Positions 27,424 to 35,999 of a stretch of DNA of 64,000 bases are shown in pieces. The DNA is from Thorsellia kenyensis (GTDB taxonomy: Bacteria > Pseudomonadota > Gammaproteobacteria > Enterobacterales > Thorselliaceae): assembly GCF_042432445.1 (NCBI RefSeq), contig NZ_JBHLXE010000013.1, positions 62,001 to 126,000 on the forward strand, given 5' to 3'. Below the pieces are notes generated by a model that saw only the letters and a program-made list of their open reading frames with translations, made no database searches and was not told the DNA's origin. Each line of letters opens with the position of its first letter. The stretch's first letter is position 1. The translations under genes and the position numbers were made by a program.

Positions 27424-28038
27424 ATGAATAGATCACTGAAAAATAAATTTAGTTTGGACAAAAACACTTTTTTTATTTTACTTTTATTGCTGGTTGCTTT
27501 GATTTTGATCGGCACATTAGTAAGCGATGAATATGCTACAACTGACGCTGACAACATAGACACAAAAGAACAACGATATGTTGCTTTAAATACCAGAACA
27601 TTGACTTATGGTCTCGACGGTAAGATTGTCCATGAATTAAAAGCTGCAAATATCGAAAACTTCCCTGTATCTGGAGAAAGTTTCATTACAGCACCTGAGT
27701 TATTTGTTTTTAATCAAGAGGGGGCTGCTGAGTGGGTGCTTACGTCGAAAACAGCCACTATTGATAAAAATAGAGTGTTAACATTAATCGATGATGTTGA
27801 AGTCGAAGGAATTTTAGAACAGAGTATTTTAAAGTCCATTAAAACGAGTAAAGCATCAATTAATTTAAATAGCCAAGACATAACAACCGATAAAAAAGTG
27901 ACTATTATAGGTCAAGGTTTTCAATCTGAAGGGATTGGTTTAACTGGAAACATAAAAAATCAAACAGCTAAATTATTAAAAGAGGTCATTAGTATCTATG
28001 ATCCTAGATTGCTTAAAGAATCAAAAAATAACGAGTGA
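27424..28038 (+). CDS. lptC: LptC, LPS transport inner-membrane bitopic subunit
   Basis: Part of the LptB2FGC complex that hands LPS to LptA in the periplasm. The 204-residue protein from ATG 27424 has one N-terminal membrane helix (about 15-35) and a periplasmic beta-jellyroll: YGLDGKIVHELKAANIENFP, then FITAPELFVF. The open frame begins earlier, inside kdsC, but that overlap is not coding here. Seven bp separate it from kdsC. Confidence 0.9.
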   Translation: MNRSLKNKFSLDKNTFFILLLLLVALILIGTLVSDEYATTDADNIDTKEQRYVALNTRTLTYGLDGKIVHELKAANIENFPVSGESFITAPELFVFNQEGAAEWVLTSKTATIDKNRVLTLIDDVEVEGILEQSILKSIKTSKASINLNSQDITTDKKVTIIGQGFQSEGIGLTGNIKNQTAKLLKEVISIYDPRLLKESKNNE

Positions 28039-28146
28039 TAACTGAAAATTTCTATCCAATCAGTTCATCTAATTAGGATAAAGGCGGTATTTTGTAGCGC
28101 CCTTAATGTAACCAAATATGACTGCTTAAACGACCAAAATAATCTC

Positions 28147-28680
28147 ATGAAAAATAATTTCCTTAAAAGATATACTTTTATCAATTTAATCAAAAAAACT
28201 GCTTGCTTATCACTCATTATTTTGTCATCTACCACACTATCGGTAACGGCGAAAACGGGAGATACCGATGAACCTATGCATATCACCTCAGATGATCAAT
28301 CACTAGATATGACAAATAGCGTGGCAACTTTTACTAATAATGTAGTAATTACTCAAGGGACTATTAAAATTACTGCAGATAAAGTGGTTGTCACTACCCC
28401 GGGTGGCGATCAGGAAAAGGCCATCATTGATGCTTATGGATCCCCGCTCACTTTTTATCAATTGCAAGACGATGGTTTACCCATTGAAGGTAATGCAAAC
28501 CATATGCGCTATGAATTAGCCTCAGAGAAAATTACGCTAAATGGAAATGCTTATATTTCACAAGTAGATAGTCACGTTAAAGGAGAAAATATTATTTACT
28601 TAGTGAAAGAACAACGATTAGAAGCCAAAGGAAAAAAAGTCACAACTGTGTTAAATCCAAAGCAGGCTGAAAAAAAATAG
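28147..28680 (+). CDS. lptA: LptA, periplasmic LPS bridge protein
   Basis: Forms the periplasmic filament that carries LPS from LptC to LptD. The 177 residues begin with a signal peptide ending near LSVTAKTG. The OstA-like jellyroll follows: MHITSDDQSLDMTNSVATFTNNVVITQGTIKITADKV, then GNANHMRYELASEKITLNGNAYI. It lies between lptC and lptB in the standard order, after a 108-bp gap. Confidence 0.94.
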   Translation: MKNNFLKRYTFINLIKKTACLSLIILSSTTLSVTAKTGDTDEPMHITSDDQSLDMTNSVATFTNNVVITQGTIKITADKVVVTTPGGDQEKAIIDAYGSPLTFYQLQDDGLPIEGNANHMRYELASEKITLNGNAYISQVDSHVKGENIIYLVKEQRLEAKGKKVTTVLNPKQAEKK

Positions 28681-28741
28681 AGGGATAATTTAACACCCTA
28701 TTCAAAGTGAATTACTTTATTTGAAGTCTATAGGATATTTA

Positions 28742-29470
28742 ATGAAATCAAAACTTATTGCTGAAAATCTAGCGAAAACGTATAAAAATAGACAAGTTGT
28801 GAGAGACGTGAGTTTGACAGTTAATTCTGGAGAAATTGTAGGCTTACTTGGCCCTAATGGCGCGGGTAAAACTACCACATTTTATATGGTTGTTGGTATC
28901 GTACAAAGTGAATCTGGGCGTATTCTTATTGATGATAAAGACATTACATTACTCCCTTTACATGAAAGAGCTCGTTTAGGTATTGGTTATTTACCTCAAG
29001 AAAAGTCTATTTTTAGAGGATTAACCGTTTTGGATAACTTGTTGGCCATATTAGAATTAAGAAAAGATTTGGATGCCAGCACCCGTCGAAAAAGAGCAGA
29101 AGAACTTTTAGAAGAGTTCAATGTTGGACATCTAAGAAATAGCTTAGCTCCTGCTTTATCAGGGGGTGAACGTAGGCGAGTAGAAATTGCAAGAGCTCTT
29201 GCTGCCAACCCTCAGTTTATTTTACTAGATGAACCTTTTGCAGGAGTTGACCCTATTTCTATTGGTGACATAAAAAACATCATCGTACATTTAAAAGAAA
29301 GAGGGCTTGGGGTATTGATAACAGATCATAATGTAAGAGAAACACTCGATGTATGTGAAAGAGCTTACATAGTGAGTCAAGGACAGTTAATTGCTAAAGG
29401 TATGCCAGCTGATATATTAGAGAATGAAGAGGTCAAGCGTGTTTATCTTGGGGAAGACTTTAAGCTCTAA
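28742..29470 (+). CDS. lptB: LptB, LPS transport ATPase
   Basis: ABC ATPase that powers LPS extraction from the inner membrane. Walker A GLLGPNGAGKTTTFYM, Q-loop YLPQEKSIFRGLTV, signature LSGGERRRVEIARALAANPQFILLDEPFAGVDP with Walker B, and the switch His in ITDHNV. The ATG at 28742 follows AGGA at 7 bases and gives 242 residues, the family size; the open frame starts at an unlikely TTG 21 bases earlier. rpoN follows after 21 bp. Confidence 0.96.
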   Translation: MKSKLIAENLAKTYKNRQVVRDVSLTVNSGEIVGLLGPNGAGKTTTFYMVVGIVQSESGRILIDDKDITLLPLHERARLGIGYLPQEKSIFRGLTVLDNLLAILELRKDLDASTRRKRAEELLEEFNVGHLRNSLAPALSGGERRRVEIARALAANPQFILLDEPFAGVDPISIGDIKNIIVHLKERGLGVLITDHNVRETLDVCERAYIVSQGQLIAKGMPADILENEEVKRVYLGEDFKL

Positions 29471-29491
29471 CAACTGATATATGATAACGCC

Positions 29492-31066
29492 ATGATAAAA
29501 ACAACACTTCAACTGAGGACAAGCCAAAATTTTCAACTCACGCCTCAGTTACAACAATCACTCAAATTTCTGCAACTTTCTTCGTTAGAACTTGAAGAAA
29601 CGCTTAATCAGATGGTGAGTGAAAATCCCTTCCTCACTACTGAGGAATTGATAAATGATGAATTCACCCAGAACACATCTTCATTAGAAAATTTAACTCA
29701 AAGTAACAATAACATCCCCCCTGAAGACATCTACTCTAATGATGCTGAGATACTTGATGAACCTCGCTTTGAATCTGATGATATGAAGACATTATATGAC
29801 TCCTTCAACAATACAATTCAACAAGAACTAGCGACTGATAGTCAATGGGAAGATTACTATCAAGGAGATGATTCTTTAAAAGACTATACAGAAATAAAAA
29901 ACAATCGATTAAATGAAGAGGACTCTGATTTCTTAGATTATCACAACAGCCACATGACTCTTTATGACAATTTAGCAGAACAAATCGAATTAAGCCTTTT
30001 TTCAGAAAAAGAAAAAATCATTGCTTATCATATAATTGATGCTTTAGATGAAGAGGGATATCTTAGCCTTTCAAAAGATGAATTAATATTAGGACTCGAA
30101 ACTGAGGATAAATATTATTCTTTTATTGAGGATTTTAACAGTGTACTTTTGCGTATTCAGAGATTTGATCCCATAGGATTAGCAACATGGTCTTTAAAAG
30201 AACGGCTATTAGTTCAACTAAGTACCAAAACAGATTGTTCGATAAAAACAAATGCCCATATATTACTTTCAAAATATAGTACTCAATTAGAAAAAAGGCA
30301 ATTTACAGAAATAATAAAACTATCTAAATTAACCGATAGTGAAGTAAAAGACGCACTGAAATATCTTGCCTCATTAGACCCCTTCCCCGCTCAAAAATTT
30401 GCTAATCAACAACAAACAATATCAGCACCAGACATAATAGTCAAAAAAAGGAATCAACACATAGATATAAGTATCAATAATCAGATCCTGCCTAAAATAG
30501 TGCTTGATAAACAATATGTAAAAATGTTACAAAGTAGTAAGAAATCATCTATTGATCACGAAAATAAAACAGAAAATCCGTTACAATACTTACGACAAGC
30601 CTATGAGGAGGCAAAAAACATTCTCATAAGTATTGAGAATAGGCATAAAACATTGTTGCTGATTGCTAATCAAATAGTGGTTTTTCAAATCGATTTTTTT
30701 GAAAAAATGGATGGGCAGTTAAAACCAATGACATTAAAAGATATCGCTTCTGATGTTGATATGTCAGAATCTACTGTATCTAGAGCTTGTCAAAATAAAA
30801 CATTGGTTTGTGATAAAGGGCTTTTTGAACTAAAATATTTTTTCCAAAGCCACGTTAAAAATGAAGACGGTGAAAATGTTTCTGCAGAAAAAATTAAAAC
30901 GCTCATTAAACTTTGGATTGAGGAAGAAAATAAAGCAAAGCCTTTAAGTGACAGTAAGATTGAATCTTTATTAAACAGTGAAGGGTTAGTAGTGGCGAGA
31001 AGAACAGTGGCTAAATACAGAGAACAATTAGGCTTTTCACCTTCTCACTTACGTAAAATGATTTAA
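29492..31066 (+). CDS. rpoN: RNA polymerase sigma-54 factor
   Basis: Alternative sigma factor that needs AAA+ enhancer-binding activators. The 524 residues show region I (LQLRTSQNFQLTPQLQQSLKFLQLSSLELEE), an acidic region II, the core-binding region, a helix-turn-helix MTLKDIASDVDMSESTVSRACQNK, and the RpoN box ARRTVAKYREQLGFSPSHLRK. Several sub-regions look diverged (lysine and asparagine rich) compared with E. coli RpoN (477 aa), in line with AT-rich drift. It follows lptB and precedes hpf, the conserved order. Confidence 0.95.
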   Translation: MIKTTLQLRTSQNFQLTPQLQQSLKFLQLSSLELEETLNQMVSENPFLTTEELINDEFTQNTSSLENLTQSNNNIPPEDIYSNDAEILDEPRFESDDMKTLYDSFNNTIQQELATDSQWEDYYQGDDSLKDYTEIKNNRLNEEDSDFLDYHNSHMTLYDNLAEQIELSLFSEKEKIIAYHIIDALDEEGYLSLSKDELILGLETEDKYYSFIEDFNSVLLRIQRFDPIGLATWSLKERLLVQLSTKTDCSIKTNAHILLSKYSTQLEKRQFTEIIKLSKLTDSEVKDALKYLASLDPFPAQKFANQQQTISAPDIIVKKRNQHIDISINNQILPKIVLDKQYVKMLQSSKKSSIDHENKTENPLQYLRQAYEEAKNILISIENRHKTLLLIANQIVVFQIDFFEKMDGQLKPMTLKDIASDVDMSESTVSRACQNKTLVCDKGLFELKYFFQSHVKNEDGENVSAEKIKTLIKLWIEEENKAKPLSDSKIESLLNSEGLVVARRTVAKYREQLGFSPSHLRKMI

Positions 31067-31181
31067 ATAAATGCACAATTGTAGCATATCACATTATAAT
31101 AATTATAAATTGATGTTCACCTAGAGAAGATTGTTTTAAGAAACCAGTATATTTATCTCAACCACAAAAAAGGAGTTTTAT

Positions 31182-31469
31182 ATGCAAATATCAATCGTTG
31201 GTCATCATATTGAAATTACCCAAGCAATTAATGAATTTGTTGAGTCAAAATTTCCAAAATTGACTCAATACTTTGATCGTATTAATAAAGCCCAAGTTGT
31301 ACTTCATATCGAAGGAGTGAATCGAATTGCGGAAACAACTCTTTTTGTTAATGGAGGAGAAATACATGCAAAAGCTGAGCATGATTCAGATATGTATGCT
31401 GCGATGGACATTTTACTTGACAAACTTGCAAGACAACTTACTAAACATAAAGAAAAAATGAGAAATTAG
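31182..31469 (+). CDS. hpf: Ribosome hibernation-promoting factor, short form
   Basis: Binds the 30S decoding centre in stationary phase and supports 100S dimers together with RMF. The 95 residues are the short HPF form: MQISIVGHHIEITQAINEFVESKFPKL, and a C-terminal AKAEHDSDMYAAMDILLDKLARQLTKHKEK. AAAGGAG lies 7 bases before the ATG. ptsN, normally next in enterobacteria, is absent here and rapZ follows. Confidence 0.95.
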   Translation: MQISIVGHHIEITQAINEFVESKFPKLTQYFDRINKAQVVLHIEGVNRIAETTLFVNGGEIHAKAEHDSDMYAAMDILLDKLARQLTKHKEKMRN

Positions 31470-31481
31470 TCGTTTCAAAAA

Positions 31482-31512
31482 CTTTACCTATACTATGCTA
31501 GTATAGGTAAAG
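31482..31512 (+). terminator. Hairpin between hpf and rapZ
   Basis: Perfect 12-bp arms CTTTACCTATAC and GTATAGGTAAAG with a 7-base loop, 12 bp after the hpf stop. No U-tract follows. It may end part of the rpoN-hpf transcript or stabilise its 3' end. It sits where ptsN would be in E. coli. Confidence 0.5.
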
Positions 31513-31629
31513 GCAGTTTACTTCTGGCATGACCACTCATTTCTCCAAATTAATACTCACGTATATAAACATCGTCTATGACTTTTATATAGTTACCTAG
31601 ATAATTTATAATCAAGAATAAGGCTTTAT

Positions 31630-32481
31630 ATGATTTTAATGATTGTCAGTGGTCGTTCTGGTTCAGGTAAATCGGTTGCATTAAGAGCACTTGAAGATAT
31701 GGGCTTTTACTGTGTTGATAATATACCCGTGAATCTACTTCCCTCACTAGCAGAAGAACTTTCAGGAAAATTTGAAACTGCTGCAGTTAGCATCGATGTT
31801 CGTAATATGCCTAAAGATCCTGCTATCTTCGATTCAGTGATTGAAGCATTAAAAGAAAAATGTCATCCACAATTACTTTTCTTAGAAGCTGATAAAAACA
31901 CGCTTATAAGGAGGTATAGTGATACAAGGCGTTTGCATCCGTTATCTATAGAAAATCTCACACTAGAAAACGCAATCGAAGTTGAAGCAGAACGTCTAGA
32001 GCCAATAAAGCAACAAGCTGATCTATTAATAGATACTTCAGAAATGTCGGTGCATGAGCTTGCAGAGATGCTCAGAGCGCGTTTATTGGGGAAAAGAGAA
32101 AGAGAACTCACCATCGTTTTTGAATCTTTTGGATTTAAACATGGGTTGCCAATTAATGCCGATTATGTTTTTGATGTTCGGTTTTTACCCAATCCACATT
32201 GGGATCCTAAGCTAAGGCCTATGACAGGTCTTGATAAGCCAGTTGCTGCCTTTTTAGCACGTCATACTGAAGTGCACAATTTTATTTATCAAACTCGTAG
32301 TTACCTAGAGCAGTGGTTACCTATGCTGGAAACCAATAATAGAAGTTATCTGACTATTGCGGTGGGCTGTACAGGTGGTAAGCATCGTTCTGTTTATGTT
32401 GCAGAACAACTTTCTGAATATTTTAAATCTAGAGGGAAAAACGTTCAGTCTCGCCATAGAACATTAGAAAAGAAAAAATAA
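31630..32481 (+). CDS. rapZ: RNase adapter protein RapZ
   Basis: In E. coli RapZ binds glucosamine-6-phosphate and directs RNase E to the GlmZ small RNA, thereby controlling glmS. The 283 residues carry Walker A GRSGSGKS at 8-15, then LRALEDMGFYCVDNIPVNLLP, HPLSIENLTLE, VFESFGFKHGLPINADYVFDVRFLPNPHW and IAVGCTGGKHRSVYVAEQL. The C-terminal basic tail (HRTLEKKK) is present. rne is also in this window. Npr, which follows it in E. coli, is absent. Confidence 0.96.
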   Translation: MILMIVSGRSGSGKSVALRALEDMGFYCVDNIPVNLLPSLAEELSGKFETAAVSIDVRNMPKDPAIFDSVIEALKEKCHPQLLFLEADKNTLIRRYSDTRRLHPLSIENLTLENAIEVEAERLEPIKQQADLLIDTSEMSVHELAEMLRARLLGKRERELTIVFESFGFKHGLPINADYVFDVRFLPNPHWDPKLRPMTGLDKPVAAFLARHTEVHNFIYQTRSYLEQWLPMLETNNRSYLTIAVGCTGGKHRSVYVAEQLSEYFKSRGKNVQSRHRTLEKKK

Positions 32482-32490
32482 CATTGGATA

Positions 32491-32562
32491 AAATATAAAT
32501 ATAAATATAAATATAAATATAAATATAAATATAAATATAAATATAAATATAAATATAAATAT
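32491..32562. repeat. Hexanucleotide repeat (AAATAT)x12 between rapZ and aer
   Basis: Twelve perfect, uninterrupted copies of AAATAT (72 bp) begin 10 bp after the rapZ stop and end 18 bp before the aer ATG. The downstream edge runs into AAGGAAAT, the only ribosome-site-like sequence for aer. The repeat therefore occupies the promoter/leader of aer. Perfect hexamer tracts this long are prone to slipped-strand length change. Confidence 0.95.
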
Positions 32563-32580
32563 AAGGAAATTTTAATTGTC

Positions 32581-34128
32581 ATGAGAAATAATCAACCTGT
32601 CACTCAAAAGGAGTTCGAGTTAGGCTCAAACACAACACTGACTTCAACTACAGATATTGATAGTCGTATTACCTTTGCAAATGAAGCATTTAAGCATGTG
32701 AGTGGATTTGACTACAATGAATTTTTAGGCCAACCACACAACCTAGTCCGTCATCCGGATATGCCTCAAGAAGCATTTTTTGACATGTGGAAAACCCTAA
32801 AACGCGGAGAGCCCTGGAGTGCAGTCGTTAAAAACAGAAGAAAAAATGGCGATCATTATTGGGTTGTAGCAAATGCGATGCCTGTCATCAAAGATGATAA
32901 GCACATAGGCTATATGTCTATTAGAACTAAACCAACAAGCGCTCAAGTACAAGAAGCAGAAAAAGTCTATGCGCAGATGAGAGAAAATAGATCGCCTTTT
33001 AAATTACATAAAGGTTTAGTTTTAAGAAAAGGTTTTTTATCTTTTTTGAATTTGAATAAAGTATTGTCATTGAGAGCAAGAGCACATTTCCCACTTATTT
33101 TACTTTCCTTTCTCGTCCTCCTTACAGGCTGGTTTATTGATATGGATAAGTCAAAATTTATGGCACTGGCTGGAAGTACTATTTTCTTTGATATTCTTGC
33201 TTTATTATGGATAGAGCTTCAATTAGTTCGCCCCATGTTACACATAAAAAATCAAGCCTTAGACATCGCAAGTGGTAAACAATATGGTTCGATGAGTATT
33301 GACAGAGCGGATGAATTTGGGATGACGTTAAGGAGCATTGGACAAATAGGATTAAAATTTAAATGGGTGATAGGCGATTTAAAAGAAGAAACTATGAGTG
33401 TATACGATGCTGGCAACAAAATTGTAGACAAGATGGAAGGCTTAAGCAGACAAATAGAGCTAGCAACTGAAAGTGTCAATTCCACAGCGTCTGCAATGAC
33501 TCAAATCACCTCAAGTGTCCAAAGTACCTCTGAGGCAGCAAAACAAGCGAGCCAATATGCGAGTGTTGCTAATGCGTCTGCCATTAAAGGGGGGAATGCA
33601 ATGGCGGATATTATTAAAACCATGCAGGAGATATCTGCCAGTGCAAAAAAAATAGGTGATATCATCACTATCATTGATGGCATAGCCTTCCAAACAAATA
33701 TTTTAGCACTTAATGCAGCGGTTGAAGCAGCAAGAGCAGGAGAACAAGGGAGAGGATTTGCGGTTGTTGCAGGTGAAGTTAGACAACTTGCGCAAAGAAG
33801 TGCCCAAGCGGCCAATGAAATCAAAGGGCTCATCGAAAACAGCAACGTTAAAGTTCAAGCTGGTTCTAATTTAGTAGAAAATGCAGATAAAGAAATTACT
33901 GAAATTGTCCAACAAGTTCAACGTGTTCATGCAATGATCGAAGATATCAGTAATGCGACACTTGAACAGACTCAAGGCATCATGCAAATTGACGTGTCTG
34001 TTGATAAACTTGACAAAATAATCAATGAAAATGCCCATTTAACCGAAGAAACAATGGATGTCACCAAAGAGCTACAAGAAAAAACACAATCTTTAGTTAA
34101 TGCAACTAAAGCATTTGATTCAAAATAG
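32581..34128 (+). CDS. aer: Aerotaxis receptor Aer (PAS-HAMP-MCP)
   Basis: FAD-binding redox/oxygen chemoreceptor that signals through CheW/CheA. The 515 residues match E. coli Aer along the length: a PAS domain (about 20-115) with GQPHNLVRHPDMPQEAFFDMW and VKNRRKNGDHYWV, a short membrane hairpin near 168-213 with almost no periplasmic part, a HAMP-like segment, and the MCP signalling domain with the hairpin tip IAFQTNILALNAAVEAARAGEQGRGFAVVAGEVRQLA. No other chemotaxis or flagellar gene is in the window. Ribosome-site spacing is long (about 14 bases), so the start is probable rather than certain. Confidence 0.94.
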   Translation: MRNNQPVTQKEFELGSNTTLTSTTDIDSRITFANEAFKHVSGFDYNEFLGQPHNLVRHPDMPQEAFFDMWKTLKRGEPWSAVVKNRRKNGDHYWVVANAMPVIKDDKHIGYMSIRTKPTSAQVQEAEKVYAQMRENRSPFKLHKGLVLRKGFLSFLNLNKVLSLRARAHFPLILLSFLVLLTGWFIDMDKSKFMALAGSTIFFDILALLWIELQLVRPMLHIKNQALDIASGKQYGSMSIDRADEFGMTLRSIGQIGLKFKWVIGDLKEETMSVYDAGNKIVDKMEGLSRQIELATESVNSTASAMTQITSSVQSTSEAAKQASQYASVANASAIKGGNAMADIIKTMQEISASAKKIGDIITIIDGIAFQTNILALNAAVEAARAGEQGRGFAVVAGEVRQLAQRSAQAANEIKGLIENSNVKVQAGSNLVENADKEITEIVQQVQRVHAMIEDISNATLEQTQGIMQIDVSVDKLDKIINENAHLTEETMDVTKELQEKTQSLVNATKAFDSK

Positions 34129-34350
34129 GGTAAATGTTTTTAGTTCATTGGATTTACAGTTGACTGTTATCCATGAGCTAATTCTCTTAAGCAAATATTT
34201 ATGCAATAACCATGGGTGTATTAAAAAACATTAATTTATCTAATAGATGCTTGATAATTAGGCTAGCCTTAAACGAATGGGGCTATTTCACATACTGTGA
34301 ACAAATAATTACCTACATAAAGAATAAAATTTAGCTCATAGTTTTATACA

Positions 34351-35994
34351 CTATAATGACTTCGTTTTAATCTCTTCAGTTGATAATACTTCTGTCAATA
34401 TAACCCCATCAGTCACATGCATTTTAATTTTTTGCCCTTTTTTCACCTGCAAATGACTTGAAATGCGTTTTTTATCCTCAGATAACACCACTGAATAACC
34501 ACGATTTAACGTTTTTAATGGGCTAAGTGCATCTAGGCTACTGCATTTAGTGCTTAATTGATTTTTAGCCTGATTAATTAGAAATTCCATTGTAGTATCT
34601 CTTTTTGCTCTCAAAAGATTTAGTCTGTTTTTTTGCATTGATACAACATATCGCATATCAATTTTTAATAAACTTTGGCTTAATAACTGAGCTCTTTTTT
34701 TATTATCTGAGAGCTTACCTATAGTGGCAGGATAGAGTTTTTTATCTAATAAATTGATTTTCTGTTGGTGTAGAAGAAGAAAATTTCTTATCGATTGGCT
34801 TAACTTATATGACTGCTGTTCTAAAAGCTGATGTGCTCTACTTATTCTAATTGTAGGATCGCAAGCAGCTAGCCTTTCTTTAAGTCGAGATAAACGATTT
34901 AGCCCTATCTGGTAAGGATTAAATGCATCTAATTTGGTGTTTAAACTCAGCCATTTTTCCTTCAAACCATTGATTTTTTGATTTCCAAGTTTCTCTAATT
35001 GATTTTGGATTTCTGTTAAATGCATTAATTGCCGTGTTATTTTAATTTGCGGATGCTGATACTTTAATCTATGAAAAAGGTGATCAAATGTTTGTTGTTG
35101 TTGCGAAAAATAGTAATCAACTGCCATCTGTAAGCGTTGCCTACTTCTCTGAACTAATTGAATAAGCGCCACACTATCACGAGAAACCAATTCTGCTGCA
35201 GCTGAGGGAGTTGGTGCTCTAATATCTGCCACAAAATCCGCTATTGTAAAATCCGTTTCATGCCCTACCCCACTGATGATTGGTATTTTACTTGCAAAAA
35301 TTGCTCTAGCAACTCGCTCCTCATTGAAACACCAAAGATCTTCTAACGAACCACCACCACGAGCCACAATAAGTACATCCACTTCATTACGTAGATTAGC
35401 TATTTCTATCATTTGGGCTATTTGTTCGATGGCAGATTGTCCTTGGACCATTGTAGGATAAATCACTACGGGTAATCCGGGATCACGTCGTTTTAGTACA
35501 TTCAAAATATCTTGAAGAGCAGCACCAGACGATGAAGTAATAACACCAATAGATTTAACACTGACAGGTAGTGCTTTTTTTAATTGAGAGTCAAATAAGC
35601 CTTCAGCATGAAGTTTATTTTTTAAAGCCTCAAATTTTTGTTGTAATAACCCTTCGCCCGCGGGCTTTATATTTTCAACAACAAGCTGGTAGTCTCCTCT
35701 AGGCTCATAGAGAGTAACATTTGCCCTAACTATAACCAGCATACCATTGGCTGGTGAGAAATTGACCCTTATATTATTTCCTCTAAACATAGCGGCACGA
35801 ATTTGTGCCGAATCATCTTTCAAAGTAAAATACCAGTGGCCTGAACTTGGGCGAGAAAAATTGGAAATCTCGCCAACCAATAATATGTGTGAAGCATTTG
35901 CTTCAAGCATCAATCTAATTTGATGGTTAAGCCTCGATACAGTGAACAAGTTATTTTCAGTTGGTGACATAATCGCTTGATTTGATGGATACAT
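34351..35994 (-). CDS. xseA: Exodeoxyribonuclease VII large subunit
   Basis: Catalytic subunit of the single-strand exonuclease ExoVII. The OB-fold comes first (LVGEISNFSRPSSGHWYFTLKDDSAQIRAAMFR), then the catalytic domain with VGVITSSSGAALQDILNVLKRRDP, VARGGGSLEDLWCFNEE and GVGHETDFTIADFVADIRAPTPSAAAE. A long helical C-terminal half follows, and GYSVVLSEDKKRISSHLQVKKGQ ends it. At 547 residues it is about 90 longer than E. coli XseA (456); the extra length is in the coiled-coil section, which has repeated SLxxIxxRY/LSxKLxALxP-type segments. The gene is convergent with aer and 5 bp downstream of solA. Confidence 0.94.
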   Translation of the reverse strand: MYPSNQAIMSPTENNLFTVSRLNHQIRLMLEANASHILLVGEISNFSRPSSGHWYFTLKDDSAQIRAAMFRGNNIRVNFSPANGMLVIVRANVTLYEPRGDYQLVVENIKPAGEGLLQQKFEALKNKLHAEGLFDSQLKKALPVSVKSIGVITSSSGAALQDILNVLKRRDPGLPVVIYPTMVQGQSAIEQIAQMIEIANLRNEVDVLIVARGGGSLEDLWCFNEERVARAIFASKIPIISGVGHETDFTIADFVADIRAPTPSAAAELVSRDSVALIQLVQRSRQRLQMAVDYYFSQQQQTFDHLFHRLKYQHPQIKITRQLMHLTEIQNQLEKLGNQKINGLKEKWLSLNTKLDAFNPYQIGLNRLSRLKERLAACDPTIRISRAHQLLEQQSYKLSQSIRNFLLLHQQKINLLDKKLYPATIGKLSDNKKRAQLLSQSLLKIDMRYVVSMQKNRLNLLRAKRDTTMEFLINQAKNQLSTKCSSLDALSPLKTLNRGYSVVLSEDKKRISSHLQVKKGQKIKMHVTDGVILTEVLSTEEIKTKSL

Positions 35995-35999
35995 GCCTG

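Noticed and set aside
32491..32562. Possible CRISPR-like array
   Set aside because: Uniform 6-bp units without spacers; a microsatellite.
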